Positions 52,382 to 61,199 of a DNA stretch of 64,000 bases are shown one piece after another. The notes below the pieces were generated by a model that searched no databases, was not told where the DNA came from, and worked only from the letters and a program-made list of their open reading frames with translations. The position numbers and the translations under genes were made by a program. This DNA is from Acidobacteriota bacterium. Lineage in GTDB: Bacteria > Acidobacteriota > Vicinamibacteria > Vicinamibacterales > JAKQTR01. Location of the stretch: the NCBI GenBank assembly GCA_029562975.1, contig JAKQTR010000009.1:1-64000 (forward strand). The letters run 5' to 3'. Numbering within the stretch: position 1 is the first letter of the stretch; the number at the start of each line of letters is the position of its first letter.

Positions 52382-55015
52382 CTACTTCACCAGCGCGTTG
52401 AAAAGGAGCTTGTACGTGCCGTGGGTCTGGGCGCGATTCTGCGCCCGGAACCCGATGAGCACCACCTGGCCCTGGCCGTAGCTCGACGCGGCCATCGCGG
52501 TCCGGCCGGCGATGTGCCGCTCGCCGTTCAGCCAGCCGCTCCGCTCGACGTCGCGGTCGGCGTACCGCGCCACGATCTGGTGCCGGTCGTTGACGTCGGT
52601 GGCGACGATGTCGAAGGCGGGGCTGTAGTGGAAGAGCACGAGGCCGGTCGGCGGCATGCCGTAGGCCAGCGGGTGCGTGGTGTCGAACGCGACGCGGAGC
52701 GTCGAGCCCGGGCAGAAGAACTCCTTCGGGCCGAGCGCGGCCAGGGCGTTGCGGATCGGCAGGCCCAGCCTGGTGATGGCGAAGTCCGTCGCGTTGCCGA
52801 GGGCGACGAGGCGGCCGCCCTTCTGGACGAAATCCCTGATCGCCTCGACGCCTTTCGCGCCGATCCCGCTCCGGTACTCCGGCGGCGTCCTGTTCGGGAC
52901 GCTCGAGAAGGTTCCGCCGCCGCGGCCGCCGCCGCGCCCGCCCTCGGCCGGCTCGCCGGTGATCGCCGCAGTCGAGTCGTCGGCGAAGACGAGCACGTCG
53001 TACTTCGCGTTCAGGTCGCCCTGCTGGATCTCCGCGTCGTAGACCTCGGCGAAGGGGAAGCCCCACTGCTCGAAGAGCCACCGGGTCCAGCCCTCGTCCA
53101 TGTTGCCGCCGCGGTAGCGGCGGTAGATGCCGATGCGCAGGCGGCCCGTCGTATGGCTGCCGCCCGCCACGTCCGCCTCGAGGCGCCTGAAGTCCACGCC
53201 CGTCAGCCGCGCGGCCTCGGCCAGCACGGGCTCCGATCCGGCCGGCACGAGCCAGTCGCCGGGCCGGAGCGCTCCTTTGGCCGCGTCAACGCGCCTGACG
53301 GTGACGCCCCGGTCCCAGAGCAGATTGACCGCGCGGAAGCTGTCGTTGAGCCGGCCGTCCAGGACGTATCCCAGCCGCGCCTGCGGCGCCACCGTGCCGG
53401 CCGGCGCGATGGGAGCGGCGACCTTCACGAACTCGCCGCGGACGGCCTCGTCCAGCGGGTCCACGCGGATGCCCATGAACTCGGCCAGCACGTCCTGCGC
53501 CATGTCGTAGGGCCGGATGGGCGTGCCGTCCTGCCGCCTGGTGTGCTCGTTGTCCGGGTAGTGGGTCTCGCCGAGCAGGTAGCGGATCAGTCCCATCTTC
53601 GGCTGTGCCAGCGGGACGTAGAAGGAGCCCGGCGGGTACGTCATGCCGTCGGGCGCGGCGAACCCTTTAGGGGACTGCTGCACCTCGATCCCGTGGTCGA
53701 GCAGGGCATTGACCAGTTTGTTCAGCGTCAGCGGATCGTGCTGCCGCGCGGTCATCGCGTAGGCCGCCGGCCTGCCCTTCGCCCCCCGCTCGGTCTGCCG
53801 GCGCGCTTTCAGGTAGGCGTTGCGCAGCACGGTCTCGCGGTTGCGCGCCGCCAGATCCAGCGTGGCCCACGCCGACACCTTCTGGCGCTCGACGATGTCC
53901 CTGAGCGTCCACCAGCCGCCGGGCCAGGGGTTCGGGAAGTTCATCTGCTCCTGGTAGGTCTCGAAGTCCCGCGCGCCGCCCTCGAGCTGGCTCGGGTGGA
54001 TGAAGATGGGCGTCGCGACGCGCACGCTCGCCGATTCGGTCAGCATGCCGGCGATGTTGTGGAACGGCGTGATCCAGTGGAAGCCGAAGTGGCCCCAGCC
54101 GGAGTACTGGCCCGCGTTCATCACGCCCGAGAGCCCGGCCTCCTCCTCCTTGTACGCGATGTGGGCGCCGTACCACTGCATCTCGCGCCACACCTGGGGA
54201 TCCGCCAGCGGGCGGACGGGCTCGGCGTAGGGCGGGACGTAGATCCGCGCCCCGTAGGCGCCCATCTGGTGGTGATCCACGTAGGCCTGCGGCTTCCAGT
54301 CCACGAACATCAGCCGGCCGACGTACCGCGACTCCTTCATGTTCATCGTCAGGGCGTCGCGGTTGTTGTCGTGCCCGATGTACTTGTGGTAGAGCCACGG
54401 CAGCGGGCCGCCCTCGTACTCCGTCCCCAGGTACTTCGCGTAGTAGTCGTGGATCATGATCGCGCCGTCGGGGTTGAACGACGGGATCTCCAGGTAGATG
54501 ACGTTGTCGAGGATCCGCCGCGTCTCCTCGTCGGTGCGGGACACCAGGTCGTAGGTCAGTTCGGGCGCCATGTTGATGCCGCCCACTTCGTTCGCGTGCA
54601 TGCTCATCGTCTGGCAGACGACGGCCTTGCCCTCGGCGACGATCCGGTCGACCTCCGCCTCCGGCACGCCGCGGGGGTCGCTGAGCGTGAGGTTCATCCG
54701 CCTCAGCTCCTCGAGCCGCGCCTGGTTGGCGGGCGACGTGATGACGACGAGGAGGAACGGGTTGCCCATCTCGGTGGGCCCCATGTCCACGACCTTCAGC
54801 TTGCCGCCGCTCTGCTTCTCGAGGAGCCGGTAGTACTCGACCGCCTTGTCCCAGCGCACGAGCTTGCGGTCGGCGCCCATCCGGAAGCCGAAGAACTGCT
54901 CCGGCGAGGTGATGCGCGCCTGGGCCTGCGTCGCGCGCTCGGTGGCGCCGAAGGCGGCGAGCGCGATGGCGAGGGCCGCCGGCGCCGCGGCCAGCCGCGT
55001 GATGCGTGTGATCAT
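52382..55015 (-). CDS. Large exported M14 family zinc carboxypeptidase-like protein
   Basis: An 877-residue protein with a signal peptide (about residues 1-32). The M14 catalytic domain occupies about residues 40-400: the zinc motif HxxE is MSMHANEVGG (His140, Glu143), and VDHHQMGAYGARIYVP supplies the third histidine. The C-terminal 400 residues have beta-rich and ThuA/amidotransferase-like segments (YDVLVFADDS, GRLVALGNATDFAI, GQVVLIGF). The family is common in Acidobacteria and Gemmatimonadetes. It cleaves C-terminal residues of peptides or murein peptides. RBS GGGAG precedes the ATG. Confidence 0.9.
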   Translation of the reverse strand: MITRITRLAAAPAALAIALAAFGATERATQAQARITSPEQFFGFRMGADRKLVRWDKAVEYYRLLEKQSGGKLKVVDMGPTEMGNPFLLVVITSPANQARLEELRRMNLTLSDPRGVPEAEVDRIVAEGKAVVCQTMSMHANEVGGINMAPELTYDLVSRTDEETRRILDNVIYLEIPSFNPDGAIMIHDYYAKYLGTEYEGGPLPWLYHKYIGHDNNRDALTMNMKESRYVGRLMFVDWKPQAYVDHHQMGAYGARIYVPPYAEPVRPLADPQVWREMQWYGAHIAYKEEEAGLSGVMNAGQYSGWGHFGFHWITPFHNIAGMLTESASVRVATPIFIHPSQLEGGARDFETYQEQMNFPNPWPGGWWTLRDIVERQKVSAWATLDLAARNRETVLRNAYLKARRQTERGAKGRPAAYAMTARQHDPLTLNKLVNALLDHGIEVQQSPKGFAAPDGMTYPPGSFYVPLAQPKMGLIRYLLGETHYPDNEHTRRQDGTPIRPYDMAQDVLAEFMGIRVDPLDEAVRGEFVKVAAPIAPAGTVAPQARLGYVLDGRLNDSFRAVNLLWDRGVTVRRVDAAKGALRPGDWLVPAGSEPVLAEAARLTGVDFRRLEADVAGGSHTTGRLRIGIYRRYRGGNMDEGWTRWLFEQWGFPFAEVYDAEIQQGDLNAKYDVLVFADDSTAAITGEPAEGGRGGGRGGGTFSSVPNRTPPEYRSGIGAKGVEAIRDFVQKGGRLVALGNATDFAITRLGLPIRNALAALGPKEFFCPGSTLRVAFDTTHPLAYGMPPTGLVLFHYSPAFDIVATDVNDRHQIVARYADRDVERSGWLNGERHIAGRTAMAASSYGQGQVVLIGFRAQNRAQTHGTYKLLFNALVK

Positions 55016-55050
55016 GTGGATCTCCCTCGGAGGAGGCTCGATGCGGCGCG

Positions 55051-55056
55051 AGGATA
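55051..55056 (-). promoter_or_regulatory. Probable -10 element (TATCCT) for the M14 gene
   Basis: TATCCT on the minus strand about 40 bases before the ATG, the same hexamer found upstream of rnfC. Confidence 0.35.
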
Positions 55057-55087
55057 TCACAGGCGGCGCGCGCCGAGCGGGCCGGCG

Positions 55088-55852
55088 TCAGGCGCCGGTC
55101 ATGATGCCGCCGTCGATCGTGAGCGAGGTGCCCGTCACGAAGCCCGATTCGTTCGACGCGAGGAAGAGCGCCGCGCGCGCGATGTCCTCGGGCGTCCCGA
55201 GCCGCTTCAGGAGCGTTCGCTCGGCGACGTCGGAGACGGCGCGCGCCGGGTCCGGGAACGCCGCGGCCGAGTCCCAGATGAGCGGGGTGTCGACGGGGCC
55301 TGGGCAGAGGACGTTGAAGCGGACGTCCGGGCCGTAGTCGATGGCCGCCTGGCGGACGAGCGCCAGCAGCGCGCCCTTGGACGCGCAGTAGGCGGCGTGG
55401 TTCGGGAACCCCTTCATCGCCGCAATCGACCCGCCGATGACGACCGACCCGCCGCCCCCGGCCTGCATCACCGGCAGGCCCGCACGAAGCAGGTAGAAGA
55501 CGGCGTCCAGGTTCACGGCGAGGGTCCGGCGCCACGTGTCGGCCGGCACACCGGTGATGGAGCCCAGTCCGAGCATGCCGGCGAAACAGACGATGGTGTC
55601 GAGGCCGCCGAAGCGGCCCGTGCACGCGTCCACGAGCCGCGCATTGACATCCGGGAGGCTGACATCGCCGGGCACGAACTCCGCGCGGCCGCCCGCAGCG
55701 CGGATCTGGCCGACCAGCGCCCGGCCCCGCTCCTCGTCGCGGCCGCTGGCGACGACGGCCGCGCCCTCGCGCGCGAAGAGAAGGGCCGTCGCGCGGCCCA
55801 TCCCGCTGGTGGCCCCGGTGACGATGGCCGAACGGCCCTGCAGTCGCGCCAT
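55088..55852 (-). CDS. Short-chain dehydrogenase/reductase
   Basis: A 254-residue classical SDR. The cofactor motif is TGATSGMG (12-19), then NVxxxF-type VNLDAVFYLL and the active-site serine/tyrosine segments IGGSIAAM and AAYCASKGAL. The C-terminal LTIDGGIMTGA is typical of the BKR-like group. It prefers NAD or NADP; the Ser/Gly after the first strand does not decide which. The start at 55852 gives the normal length. A TAGACT element lies upstream at 55863. It stands apart from the M14 gene and may serve sugar or keto-acid reduction. Confidence 0.92.
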   Translation of the reverse strand: MARLQGRSAIVTGATSGMGRATALLFAREGAAVVASGRDEERGRALVGQIRAAGGRAEFVPGDVSLPDVNARLVDACTGRFGGLDTIVCFAGMLGLGSITGVPADTWRRTLAVNLDAVFYLLRAGLPVMQAGGGGSVVIGGSIAAMKGFPNHAAYCASKGALLALVRQAAIDYGPDVRFNVLCPGPVDTPLIWDSAAAFPDPARAVSDVAERTLLKRLGTPEDIARAALFLASNESGFVTGTSLTIDGGIMTGA

Positions 55853-55862
55853 GGCGGGGAGT

Positions 55863-55868
55863 AGTCTA
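55863..55868 (-). promoter_or_regulatory. -10-like TAGACT close to the SDR start
   Basis: TAGACT ends ten bases before the ATG at 55852, implying a leader of only a few bases. Confidence 0.35.
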
Positions 55869-55940
55869 CAGCGGCCGGGGGCGGGGCGGGCCAGGGCCGC
55901 GCGGAAGCCCGCGAGGGTGTCTCTGCGGGACGTCTCGGGG

Positions 55941-55946
55941 TAACAT
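55941..55946 (+). promoter_or_regulatory. Probable -10 element (TAACAT) for the ROK-nagA operon
   Basis: TAACAT about 73 bases upstream of the ROK start, which has its own AGAGAG Shine-Dalgarno-like stretch. Confidence 0.35.
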
Positions 55947-56018
55947 AGCAGGCGTCCCCCGAGAGGGGCCCCCGCCCGGCGGCTTGACATCACCTGCACG
56001 CGTTCGGAGAGAGACACC

Positions 56019-57425
56019 ATGGCTTCAGCGTTCCGCTTGATCAGTCCCCGACACGCCCCGCCCCTCGAGCCGGAGTTCCGGCCCGCGATCCTCGCCAACC
56101 GCGCGTTTCGCGAGGAGGTTGCCGCTTCCGGCGCGGGCGTCCCGCTCGCCCTCGGCCTCGAGCGCCCGGACGGGTCGCTGTCGCGCTACGACACCGTCGC
56201 CTTCCCGGAAGGGCACCCGCGCGCCGGCGCGAACCTGATGTACGCCGAGCGCCTCGTCAAGTTCCTGCTCTGGGCCAGGGGCGGCTGGAAGGTCTACGTC
56301 GGGGGGCCCGCGTCCATCGGCGCGCACGTCGCCCGGGTCTACGCCGCCGACGGCCCCAGGGCCTTCGACCACCACTTCATGGGAGAGCAGGTCCACGGCC
56401 GGCCCTTCACAGTCGTTTCCTGTGCGGCCGAGGAGGTTCCCGCCGCGCGCGAGGGAGGCACGCCCCTCGGCCGGCACCTCGACGGGTGCCGCATCGGCTT
56501 CGACCTCGGGGCGTCGGACTTGAAGGTGTCGGCGGTCGTGGACGGCGAGGCGATCTTCAGCGAGGAGATTGTCTGGGAGCCCGTCGAGCAGAAGGACCCG
56601 GCGTACCACCAGGGAAAGATCCGCGACGCGCTGAGGCTGGCCGCGTCGAAGCTGCCGCGCGTGGACGCGATCGGCGGCAGCTCGGCCGGCGTCATCGTGG
56701 ACAACCGGCCGATGGTCGCGTCGCTCTTCCGGGGGATCCCGCAGGAGCGCTACGGCGAGATTCGGGAGATGTTCCTGCGGTTCCGCGACGAGTTCGGGGT
56801 CCCGCTCGAGGTGGCCAACGACGGCGACGTCACGGCGCTTGCCGGGGCGATGAGCCTCGACGACAACGCGGTGCTGGGCGTCGCGCTCGGATCGAGCGAG
56901 GCCGCCGGCTACGTCAATCCGGACGGCGCCATCACGGGCTGGCTCAACGAGCTGGCGTTCGCGCCGGTGGACTACAACCCCGGCGCGGCGACCGACGAGT
57001 GGTCTGGAGACGCGGGGGTGGGCGCGCTCTACTTCTCGCAGCAGTGCGTCTTCCGCCTGGCGCCCTCCGTCGGCATCGACCTGCCCGCCGGGGCCACCAA
57101 GGCGGAGAAGCTGAAGCACGTGCAGACGCGCCTCGAGGCGGGCCACGAAGGCGCCACGAGGATCTGGCAGAGCATCGGCGTCTACCTGGGGTACGGCATC
57201 GCGCACTACGCCGACTTCTACGACCTGCGGCACGTGCTGATCCTCGGGCGCGTCACCTCGGGGCGGGGCGGCACCCTCATCCTCGACGGCGCCAAGAGGG
57301 TGCTCGCCGACGAGTTCCCGGACCTCGCCGCGCGCGTGAACATCCAGCTGCCGGACGAGAAGAGCCGTCGCGTCGGGCAGTCGATCGCGGCCGCGAGCCT
57401 GCCGGCGATCGCCAAGACGAGCTGA
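56019..57425 (+). CDS. ROK family kinase with N-terminal extension
   Basis: A 468-residue protein in which residues about 158-465 have the ROK sugar-kinase fold and residues 1-155 form an extra domain of unknown role. Phosphate motif 1 is FDLGASDLKVSAVV (Asp162). The catalytic region reads EVANDGDVTALAG (Asp268/Asp270), and the adenosine-side glycines appear in RHVLILGRVTSGRGG. The usual ROK zinc motif (HxxCxxGxxGCxE) is absent; the corresponding region reads LAFAPVDYNPGAATDEW. It probably phosphorylates an amino sugar, because nagA follows after 20 bases. Confidence 0.78.
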   Translation: MASAFRLISPRHAPPLEPEFRPAILANRAFREEVAASGAGVPLALGLERPDGSLSRYDTVAFPEGHPRAGANLMYAERLVKFLLWARGGWKVYVGGPASIGAHVARVYAADGPRAFDHHFMGEQVHGRPFTVVSCAAEEVPAAREGGTPLGRHLDGCRIGFDLGASDLKVSAVVDGEAIFSEEIVWEPVEQKDPAYHQGKIRDALRLAASKLPRVDAIGGSSAGVIVDNRPMVASLFRGIPQERYGEIREMFLRFRDEFGVPLEVANDGDVTALAGAMSLDDNAVLGVALGSSEAAGYVNPDGAITGWLNELAFAPVDYNPGAATDEWSGDAGVGALYFSQQCVFRLAPSVGIDLPAGATKAEKLKHVQTRLEAGHEGATRIWQSIGVYLGYGIAHYADFYDLRHVLILGRVTSGRGGTLILDGAKRVLADEFPDLAARVNIQLPDEKSRRVGQSIAAASLPAIAKTS

Positions 57426-57445
57426 CGGACAGAGGAGCGCGGGAG

Positions 57446-58594
57446 ATGCTGCACATCAAGAACGCCACAGTGCACACGCCGGACCGCGTCATCGAGCGCG
57501 GCTCGGTCCTGGTGGAGGAACGGCGCATCGTGTCCGTCGGGCCGTCTGCGGACGCGGCCGCCGCTGCCGGCGCGCGGGAGATCGACGCGGCGGGCCTCGT
57601 GCTGGCGCCCGGGTTCGTGGAACTCCAGCTCAACGGCGCCTTTGGCCACGACTTCACCGACGACCCGGCGACGATCTGGCAGGTGGGAGAGCGGATCACG
57701 CGCTACGGCGTCACCTCGTTCCTCCCGACGATCATCACATCCCCGCTGGAGCAGGTCGCGGCGGGCCGAAAAGTCGTCACCGACGGGCGCCCGGCGGGCT
57801 ACCGCGGCGCGGTCCCGCTCGGCCTGCACGTGGAAGGGCCGTTCCTCAACCCGAAGCGGAAGGGCGCGCACAACGCGAACTATCTGCGGCTGCCGTCCCT
57901 CGACGCCGTGGCGGACTGGTCGCCGGCGACGGGCGTGCGGCTGGTGACGCTGGCGCCGGAACTGCCAGGCGCGCTCGACGTGATCCGCGCGCTGACCGCC
58001 CGCGGCGTCGCCGTCAGCATCGGCCACTCCGACGCGACGTTCGACCAGGCCGTCGCCGGGTTCGACGCCGGCGCGCGCTACGGCACGCACCTGTTCAACG
58101 CCCAGTCCTCGCTCGGGCACCGCGATCCGGGCGTGCCCGGCGCCCTGCTCTCGGACGACCGCATCACGGTCGGGTTCATCGCCGACGGGGTCCACACCCA
58201 CCGGGCGATCATCAAGATCGTTTACAAGGTGCTCGGACCGTCCCGGATGAGCCTGGTGACCGACGCGATGGCGGCGCTCGGCATGGCCCCCGGCGCGCAC
58301 AAGCTCGGCGACTACGACGTCATCGTGGATGCCACGAGCGCGCGCCTGCCGGACGGCGTTCTCGCCGGCAGCATCCTCGCGCTCGACCAGGCGCTGCGGA
58401 ACGTCATCGAGATCACCGGGTGCGGCCTGTCCGACGCTCTGGCGATGATGACGTCGACGCCGGCCCGGCTGCTCGGCCTCGACGGGGCCCTGGGCCGGAT
58501 CGCTCCGGGATGCGCGGCCGACCTGGTGCTCCTGTCGCCGGACCTGCGCGTCCGCCAGACGATCGTCGGCGGTGAGGTGGTGTTCACCGCCTAG
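57446..58594 (+). CDS. nagA: N-acetylglucosamine-6-phosphate deacetylase
   Basis: A 382-residue amidohydrolase that removes acetyl from GlcNAc-6-phosphate to give glucosamine-6-phosphate. NagA motifs are VELQLNGAFGHDFTDD, GLHVEGPFLNP (metal Glu130), SIGHSDATFDQ, GTHLFNAQSSLGHRDPG, GVHTHRAI and the catalytic Asp of SLVTDAMAALG. The C-terminal GRIAPGCAADLVLLSPD is standard. GGGAG directly precedes the ATG. It is co-transcribed with the ROK kinase, making a GlcNAc-phosphorylating and deacetylating pair. No nagB was seen in the window. Confidence 0.95.
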   Translation: MLHIKNATVHTPDRVIERGSVLVEERRIVSVGPSADAAAAAGAREIDAAGLVLAPGFVELQLNGAFGHDFTDDPATIWQVGERITRYGVTSFLPTIITSPLEQVAAGRKVVTDGRPAGYRGAVPLGLHVEGPFLNPKRKGAHNANYLRLPSLDAVADWSPATGVRLVTLAPELPGALDVIRALTARGVAVSIGHSDATFDQAVAGFDAGARYGTHLFNAQSSLGHRDPGVPGALLSDDRITVGFIADGVHTHRAIIKIVYKVLGPSRMSLVTDAMAALGMAPGAHKLGDYDVIVDATSARLPDGVLAGSILALDQALRNVIEITGCGLSDALAMMTSTPARLLGLDGALGRIAPGCAADLVLLSPDLRVRQTIVGGEVVFTA

Positions 58595-58635
58595 CACGGG
58601 ACCGGGCCCGGCTGCTTCATCGCCGATCAAGCGCC

Positions 58636-58654
58636 AGAGGAGACCGGCTCCTCT
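58636..58654 (+). terminator. Short hairpin downstream of nagA
   Basis: A 7-bp stem (AGAGGAG / CTCCTCT) with a 5-base loop and a pyrimidine-rich tail lies 40 bases after nagA. It could end the ROK-nagA operon. Confidence 0.35.
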
Positions 58655-58746
58655 TCCTCCGCGGTGATGGCGCGGGGCCGGTTGGGATCTCGAAGGCCGC
58701 GCGGCCGCCGGGATCGCGCGCGCGGCCGGCCGGCGGCGGGGGAGAC

Positions 58747-59802
58747 ATGCGTATCGACCTGCGAAGCGACACCGTGACGGTGCCCACGCCCGCCATGCGC
58801 GAGGCCATGGCCGCGGCGGAGGTGGGCGACGACGTGTTCGGCGACGATCCGACCGTGAACCGGCTGGAGGCGCTGGCGGCGGGGATGGCGGGCAAGGAGG
58901 CCGCCGTGTTCGTCGCAAGCGGCACGATGGGCAACCTGGCGTCGCTGCTCGCGCACGGCGGCCGCGGCCGCGACGTGATCCTCGGCGACGAGTCGCACAT
59001 CTACCGCTACGAGAACGGATCGGCGTCGGCCCTCGGCGGCCTGGTGTTCCGGGCGGTGCCCACGAAGGCCGACGGCACGCTGCCGCTCGAGGCGCTGCGC
59101 GCGGCCATCCATCTGCCTGCGCACGACTACCACTACTTCCACTACAGCAGGCCGGGGGTCATCTGCCTCGAGAACACGCACAACCGCTGCGGCGGGCGCG
59201 TGCTGGCGCCGGACTACTTCGCCGAGGTCGCCGCCCTGGCCGCCGAGCACGGGCTGCCCGTGCACCTCGACGGCGCGCGGCTGTTCAACGCGGCAGTGGC
59301 GGCCGGGCGGCCCATCACGGACTGGACGCGGCACGTGTCGTCGGTGCAGATCTGCCTGTCCAAGGGCCTCTCGGCGCCGGTCGGATCGGTGATCTGCGGC
59401 GACGCGGCGTTCGTGCGGGAGGCGCGGCGCATGCGCAAGATGCTCGGCGGCGGGATGCGGCAGGCCGGCGTCATCGCCGCGCCGGGCATTCTGGCGCTGA
59501 CGCAGATGGTGGCGCGGCTGGCCGACGACCACCGCCACGCGCGCATCCTCGCAGCGGGCGTCGCGACGCTCGAGGGAGTCGTGCTGGACCCGCCCGAGGT
59601 GGACACGAACATCGTCGTCTTTCGCATGCCGAGCGCGGCGGACGCCGAGGCCTTTGCGGCCGCGCTGGAGCGCGAAGGCGTGCTGGTTTCCGATTTCGGC
59701 GGCGGCCGCCTGAGGGTGGTGACGCACGACGGCATCACCGAGGCGGATTGCCGCGCCGCCATCGACGCGATGCGGAAGGTTCGGGCGGGCATGATCGCGT
59801 GA
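58747..59802 (+). CDS. ltaE: Low-specificity L-threonine aldolase
   Basis: A 351-residue PLP enzyme that cleaves L-threonine and allo-threonine to glycine and acetaldehyde. Motifs are RIDLRSDTVTVPTPAM at the N-terminus, GDDVFGDDPTVNRLE, FVASGTMGNLASLL, LENTHNRCGGRV, HLDGARLFNAAV (Asp175) and the PLP lysine in CLSKGLSAPVGS (Lys206). Length is normal. GGGGGAGAC precedes the ATG. It is separated from nagA by about 150 bases with a small hairpin. Confidence 0.95.
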   Translation: MRIDLRSDTVTVPTPAMREAMAAAEVGDDVFGDDPTVNRLEALAAGMAGKEAAVFVASGTMGNLASLLAHGGRGRDVILGDESHIYRYENGSASALGGLVFRAVPTKADGTLPLEALRAAIHLPAHDYHYFHYSRPGVICLENTHNRCGGRVLAPDYFAEVAALAAEHGLPVHLDGARLFNAAVAAGRPITDWTRHVSSVQICLSKGLSAPVGSVICGDAAFVREARRMRKMLGGGMRQAGVIAAPGILALTQMVARLADDHRHARILAAGVATLEGVVLDPPEVDTNIVVFRMPSAADAEAFAAALEREGVLVSDFGGGRLRVVTHDGITEADCRAAIDAMRKVRAGMIA

Positions 59803-59829
59803 CCGCCCGGCGGGCGGCCACGCGCGCGA

Positions 59830-59877
59830 TCCGGGCCTTCGGCCCCGGGGGCCCCCGGCCTCGAATCCCGAGCCGAC
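59830..59877. repeat. Possible degenerate heptamer array (minus-strand reading)
   Basis: Read on the minus strand, the gap between the aldolase and the lipoprotein gene contains CGGGATT, CGAGGCC, GGGGGCC and similar 7-base units. Agreement is weaker than in the other arrays. Confidence 0.3.
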
Positions 59878-60462
59878 TTACTTCTTCGCCGGCGGCAGGA
59901 CGACCGGCTCGAGCGTCTTCACGAGGGCCTCGACCCTGGCCTTCACATCGTTCGCCGCCTGCAGCGCGCTCGGGATTTCGCCGGTGCCGAACGCCTCGGT
60001 GGCCCTGGTCCACGTGCCGGTGATCTCGGCGAGTTCCGCTTTCGCGGTCTCGAGGCCGGCGGCGTCGATGCCCTTGGGCAGCCGCTTCTGCGCAGCGATG
60101 GCGGTGATCTTCTCGGTCACGCCCGCGAGCTGCGCCGGAAGCGATTCGGCGAGGCCGTTCCAGAGGCCGGTCAGCTCGTCCTTCTTGGCGCCTGCGGCAG
60201 CCAGGATCTCGCCGGCCTTCGCCGGCAGGTCTTTCGCGGCCGCCAGCGCGGCGGCGTAGTCGCCCTTGTCGAAGCTGCTCTTGGCCGCCGCCGCGGCGTC
60301 GGTCAGCGTCTTGAACTGGTCGGGCACGAACTTCTCGGCGAGCGGGGCCGCCTTGGCGATGGCCTCGTCGGCCGCCTTCAGCGCGGCTTCGGCCGGGCCC
60401 TTGCTGCAGCCCGATACGAGAAGCGGCAACGCCATCAATCCGAGCACCAGCAGTCTGCGCAT
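59878..60462 (-). CDS. Alanine-rich helical lipoprotein
   Basis: A 194-residue lipoprotein. The leader LVLGLMALPLLVSGCSKG has a lipobox (LVSGC) with the lipid cysteine near residue 19. The mature protein is rich in Ala, Lys and Glu and looks like two or three long helices (for example AALKAADEAIAKAAPLAEKF). No known domain was recognised. RBS GAGG lies six bases before the ATG, and TATGAT lies upstream at 60512-60517. It could be a periplasmic structural or sorting protein. Confidence 0.75.
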   Translation of the reverse strand: MRRLLVLGLMALPLLVSGCSKGPAEAALKAADEAIAKAAPLAEKFVPDQFKTLTDAAAAAKSSFDKGDYAAALAAAKDLPAKAGEILAAAGAKKDELTGLWNGLAESLPAQLAGVTEKITAIAAQKRLPKGIDAAGLETAKAELAEITGTWTRATEAFGTGEIPSALQAANDVKARVEALVKTLEPVVLPPAKK

Positions 60463-60511
60463 GTCACACCTCGACGTGAAGGATCCGCGGGGGCGGCAGG
60501 GACAACTGCCC

Positions 60512-60517
60512 ATCATA
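60512..60517 (-). promoter_or_regulatory. Probable -10 element (TATGAT) for the lipoprotein gene
   Basis: TATGAT on the minus strand about 50 bases before the lipoprotein ATG, in the gap after the upstream fragment. Confidence 0.4.
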
Positions 60518-60543
60518 GCGCAATCGCGGGCCAGGAGCCGGAG

Positions 60544-60771
60544 CTACTTGACGATCGTCGCCCTCACCTCGAGCGTGGCCTTGCGGTCCGTGAGCGGGTC
60601 GGCCGACTCGCTGAGCACCGTGGACACGCCGTCGCTCAGGATCGCCGTCACGCTTCGCGCGATCGCCGCCTTGCCGGCGGGCATGTCGGGCTCGGGGGAG
60701 TCCTTCAGGAGCTGGTAGTCGAGCGAGGCGCGCAGCCGGATCCGGCCGCTCTCGCCGTCCGCCACGTTCAT
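60544..60771 (-). CDS. Small hypothetical protein, possibly a remnant of a larger gene
   Basis: A 75-residue frame with a beta-strand-like pattern (RIRLRASLDYQLL, ATLEVRATIVK). Reading upstream of its first ATG, the frame continues for about 15 more residues (RPVLSLPPPVRKTITM) before an in-frame stop, with coding-like composition. This suggests that the true gene was longer and has lost its N-terminus. It lies between the decayed sigma-factor gene and the lipoprotein. No family was recognised and no RBS is seen. Confidence 0.4.
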   Translation of the reverse strand: MNVADGESGRIRLRASLDYQLLKDSPEPDMPAGKAAIARSVTAILSDGVSTVLSESADPLTDRKATLEVRATIVK

Positions 60772-60886
60772 TGTGATGGTCTTCCTGACCGGCGGCGGCA
60801 GCGAGAGAACGGGTCGTTATGGCTGATACTCCTTCCTGGGATCGTCATCCGAGCGATCGGGCCCCGCCGCGTCCGAAGCCGGGACG

Positions 60887-61168
60887 TCAATGGCCGGGAC
60901 TTCCACAAGGGCTGAGGGCCTTGCGCCAGGCGATGGAGAGAAGCCAGGTCTTGAACGTGGCGTCTCCCCGGTAATCCTGGAGGTGGCGGAACGCCGCCAC
61001 GAACGCCTCCTGGGAGGCTTCCTCCGCATCTTCGCGCGTGCCGAGGGCGGCCAGTGCCGCCCGGAAGACCGGGACCTGACAGCGGTCAACGAGCGTCCCG
61101 AACGCGGCGTGGTCGCCCAGCCGGGCCCGCTCGACCAGTTCGGCGTCCTCCACACAACCAGTAGACAC
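60887..61168 (-). pseudogene. Truncated ECF-type sigma factor (region 2 only)
   Basis: A 93-residue frame from a GTG at 61168. It contains a recognisable sigma-70 region 2: DAELVERARLGDHAAFGTLV, TREDAEEASQEAFVAAFRHL and GDATFKTWLLSIAWRKAL. It then ends in the unrelated tail SPCGSPGH and a stop. Region 4, needed for -35 recognition, is missing from all nearby frames. ECF sigma factors are normally about 180-200 residues, so about half is gone. A 137-bp inverted-repeat element lies just upstream. The gene is probably non-functional, unless an anti-sigma-like role has been kept. Confidence 0.65.
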
Positions 61169-61199
61169 CCGTTTCCCCGCTCCGGTTGGGACCACCAGT

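Noticed and set aside
52196-55864. Very long open frame on the plus strand across the M14 and SDR genes
   Set aside because: It is antisense to two well-supported genes. Its predicted protein is rich in Arg, His, Glu and Val with no domain, as expected of the reverse frame of a GC-rich gene.
60817-61155. 112-codon minus-strand frame overlapping the sigma fragment
   Set aside because: Its sequence shows no sigma region 4 and is Arg/Ser/Pro-rich, so it does not restore the truncated sigma factor by frameshift.
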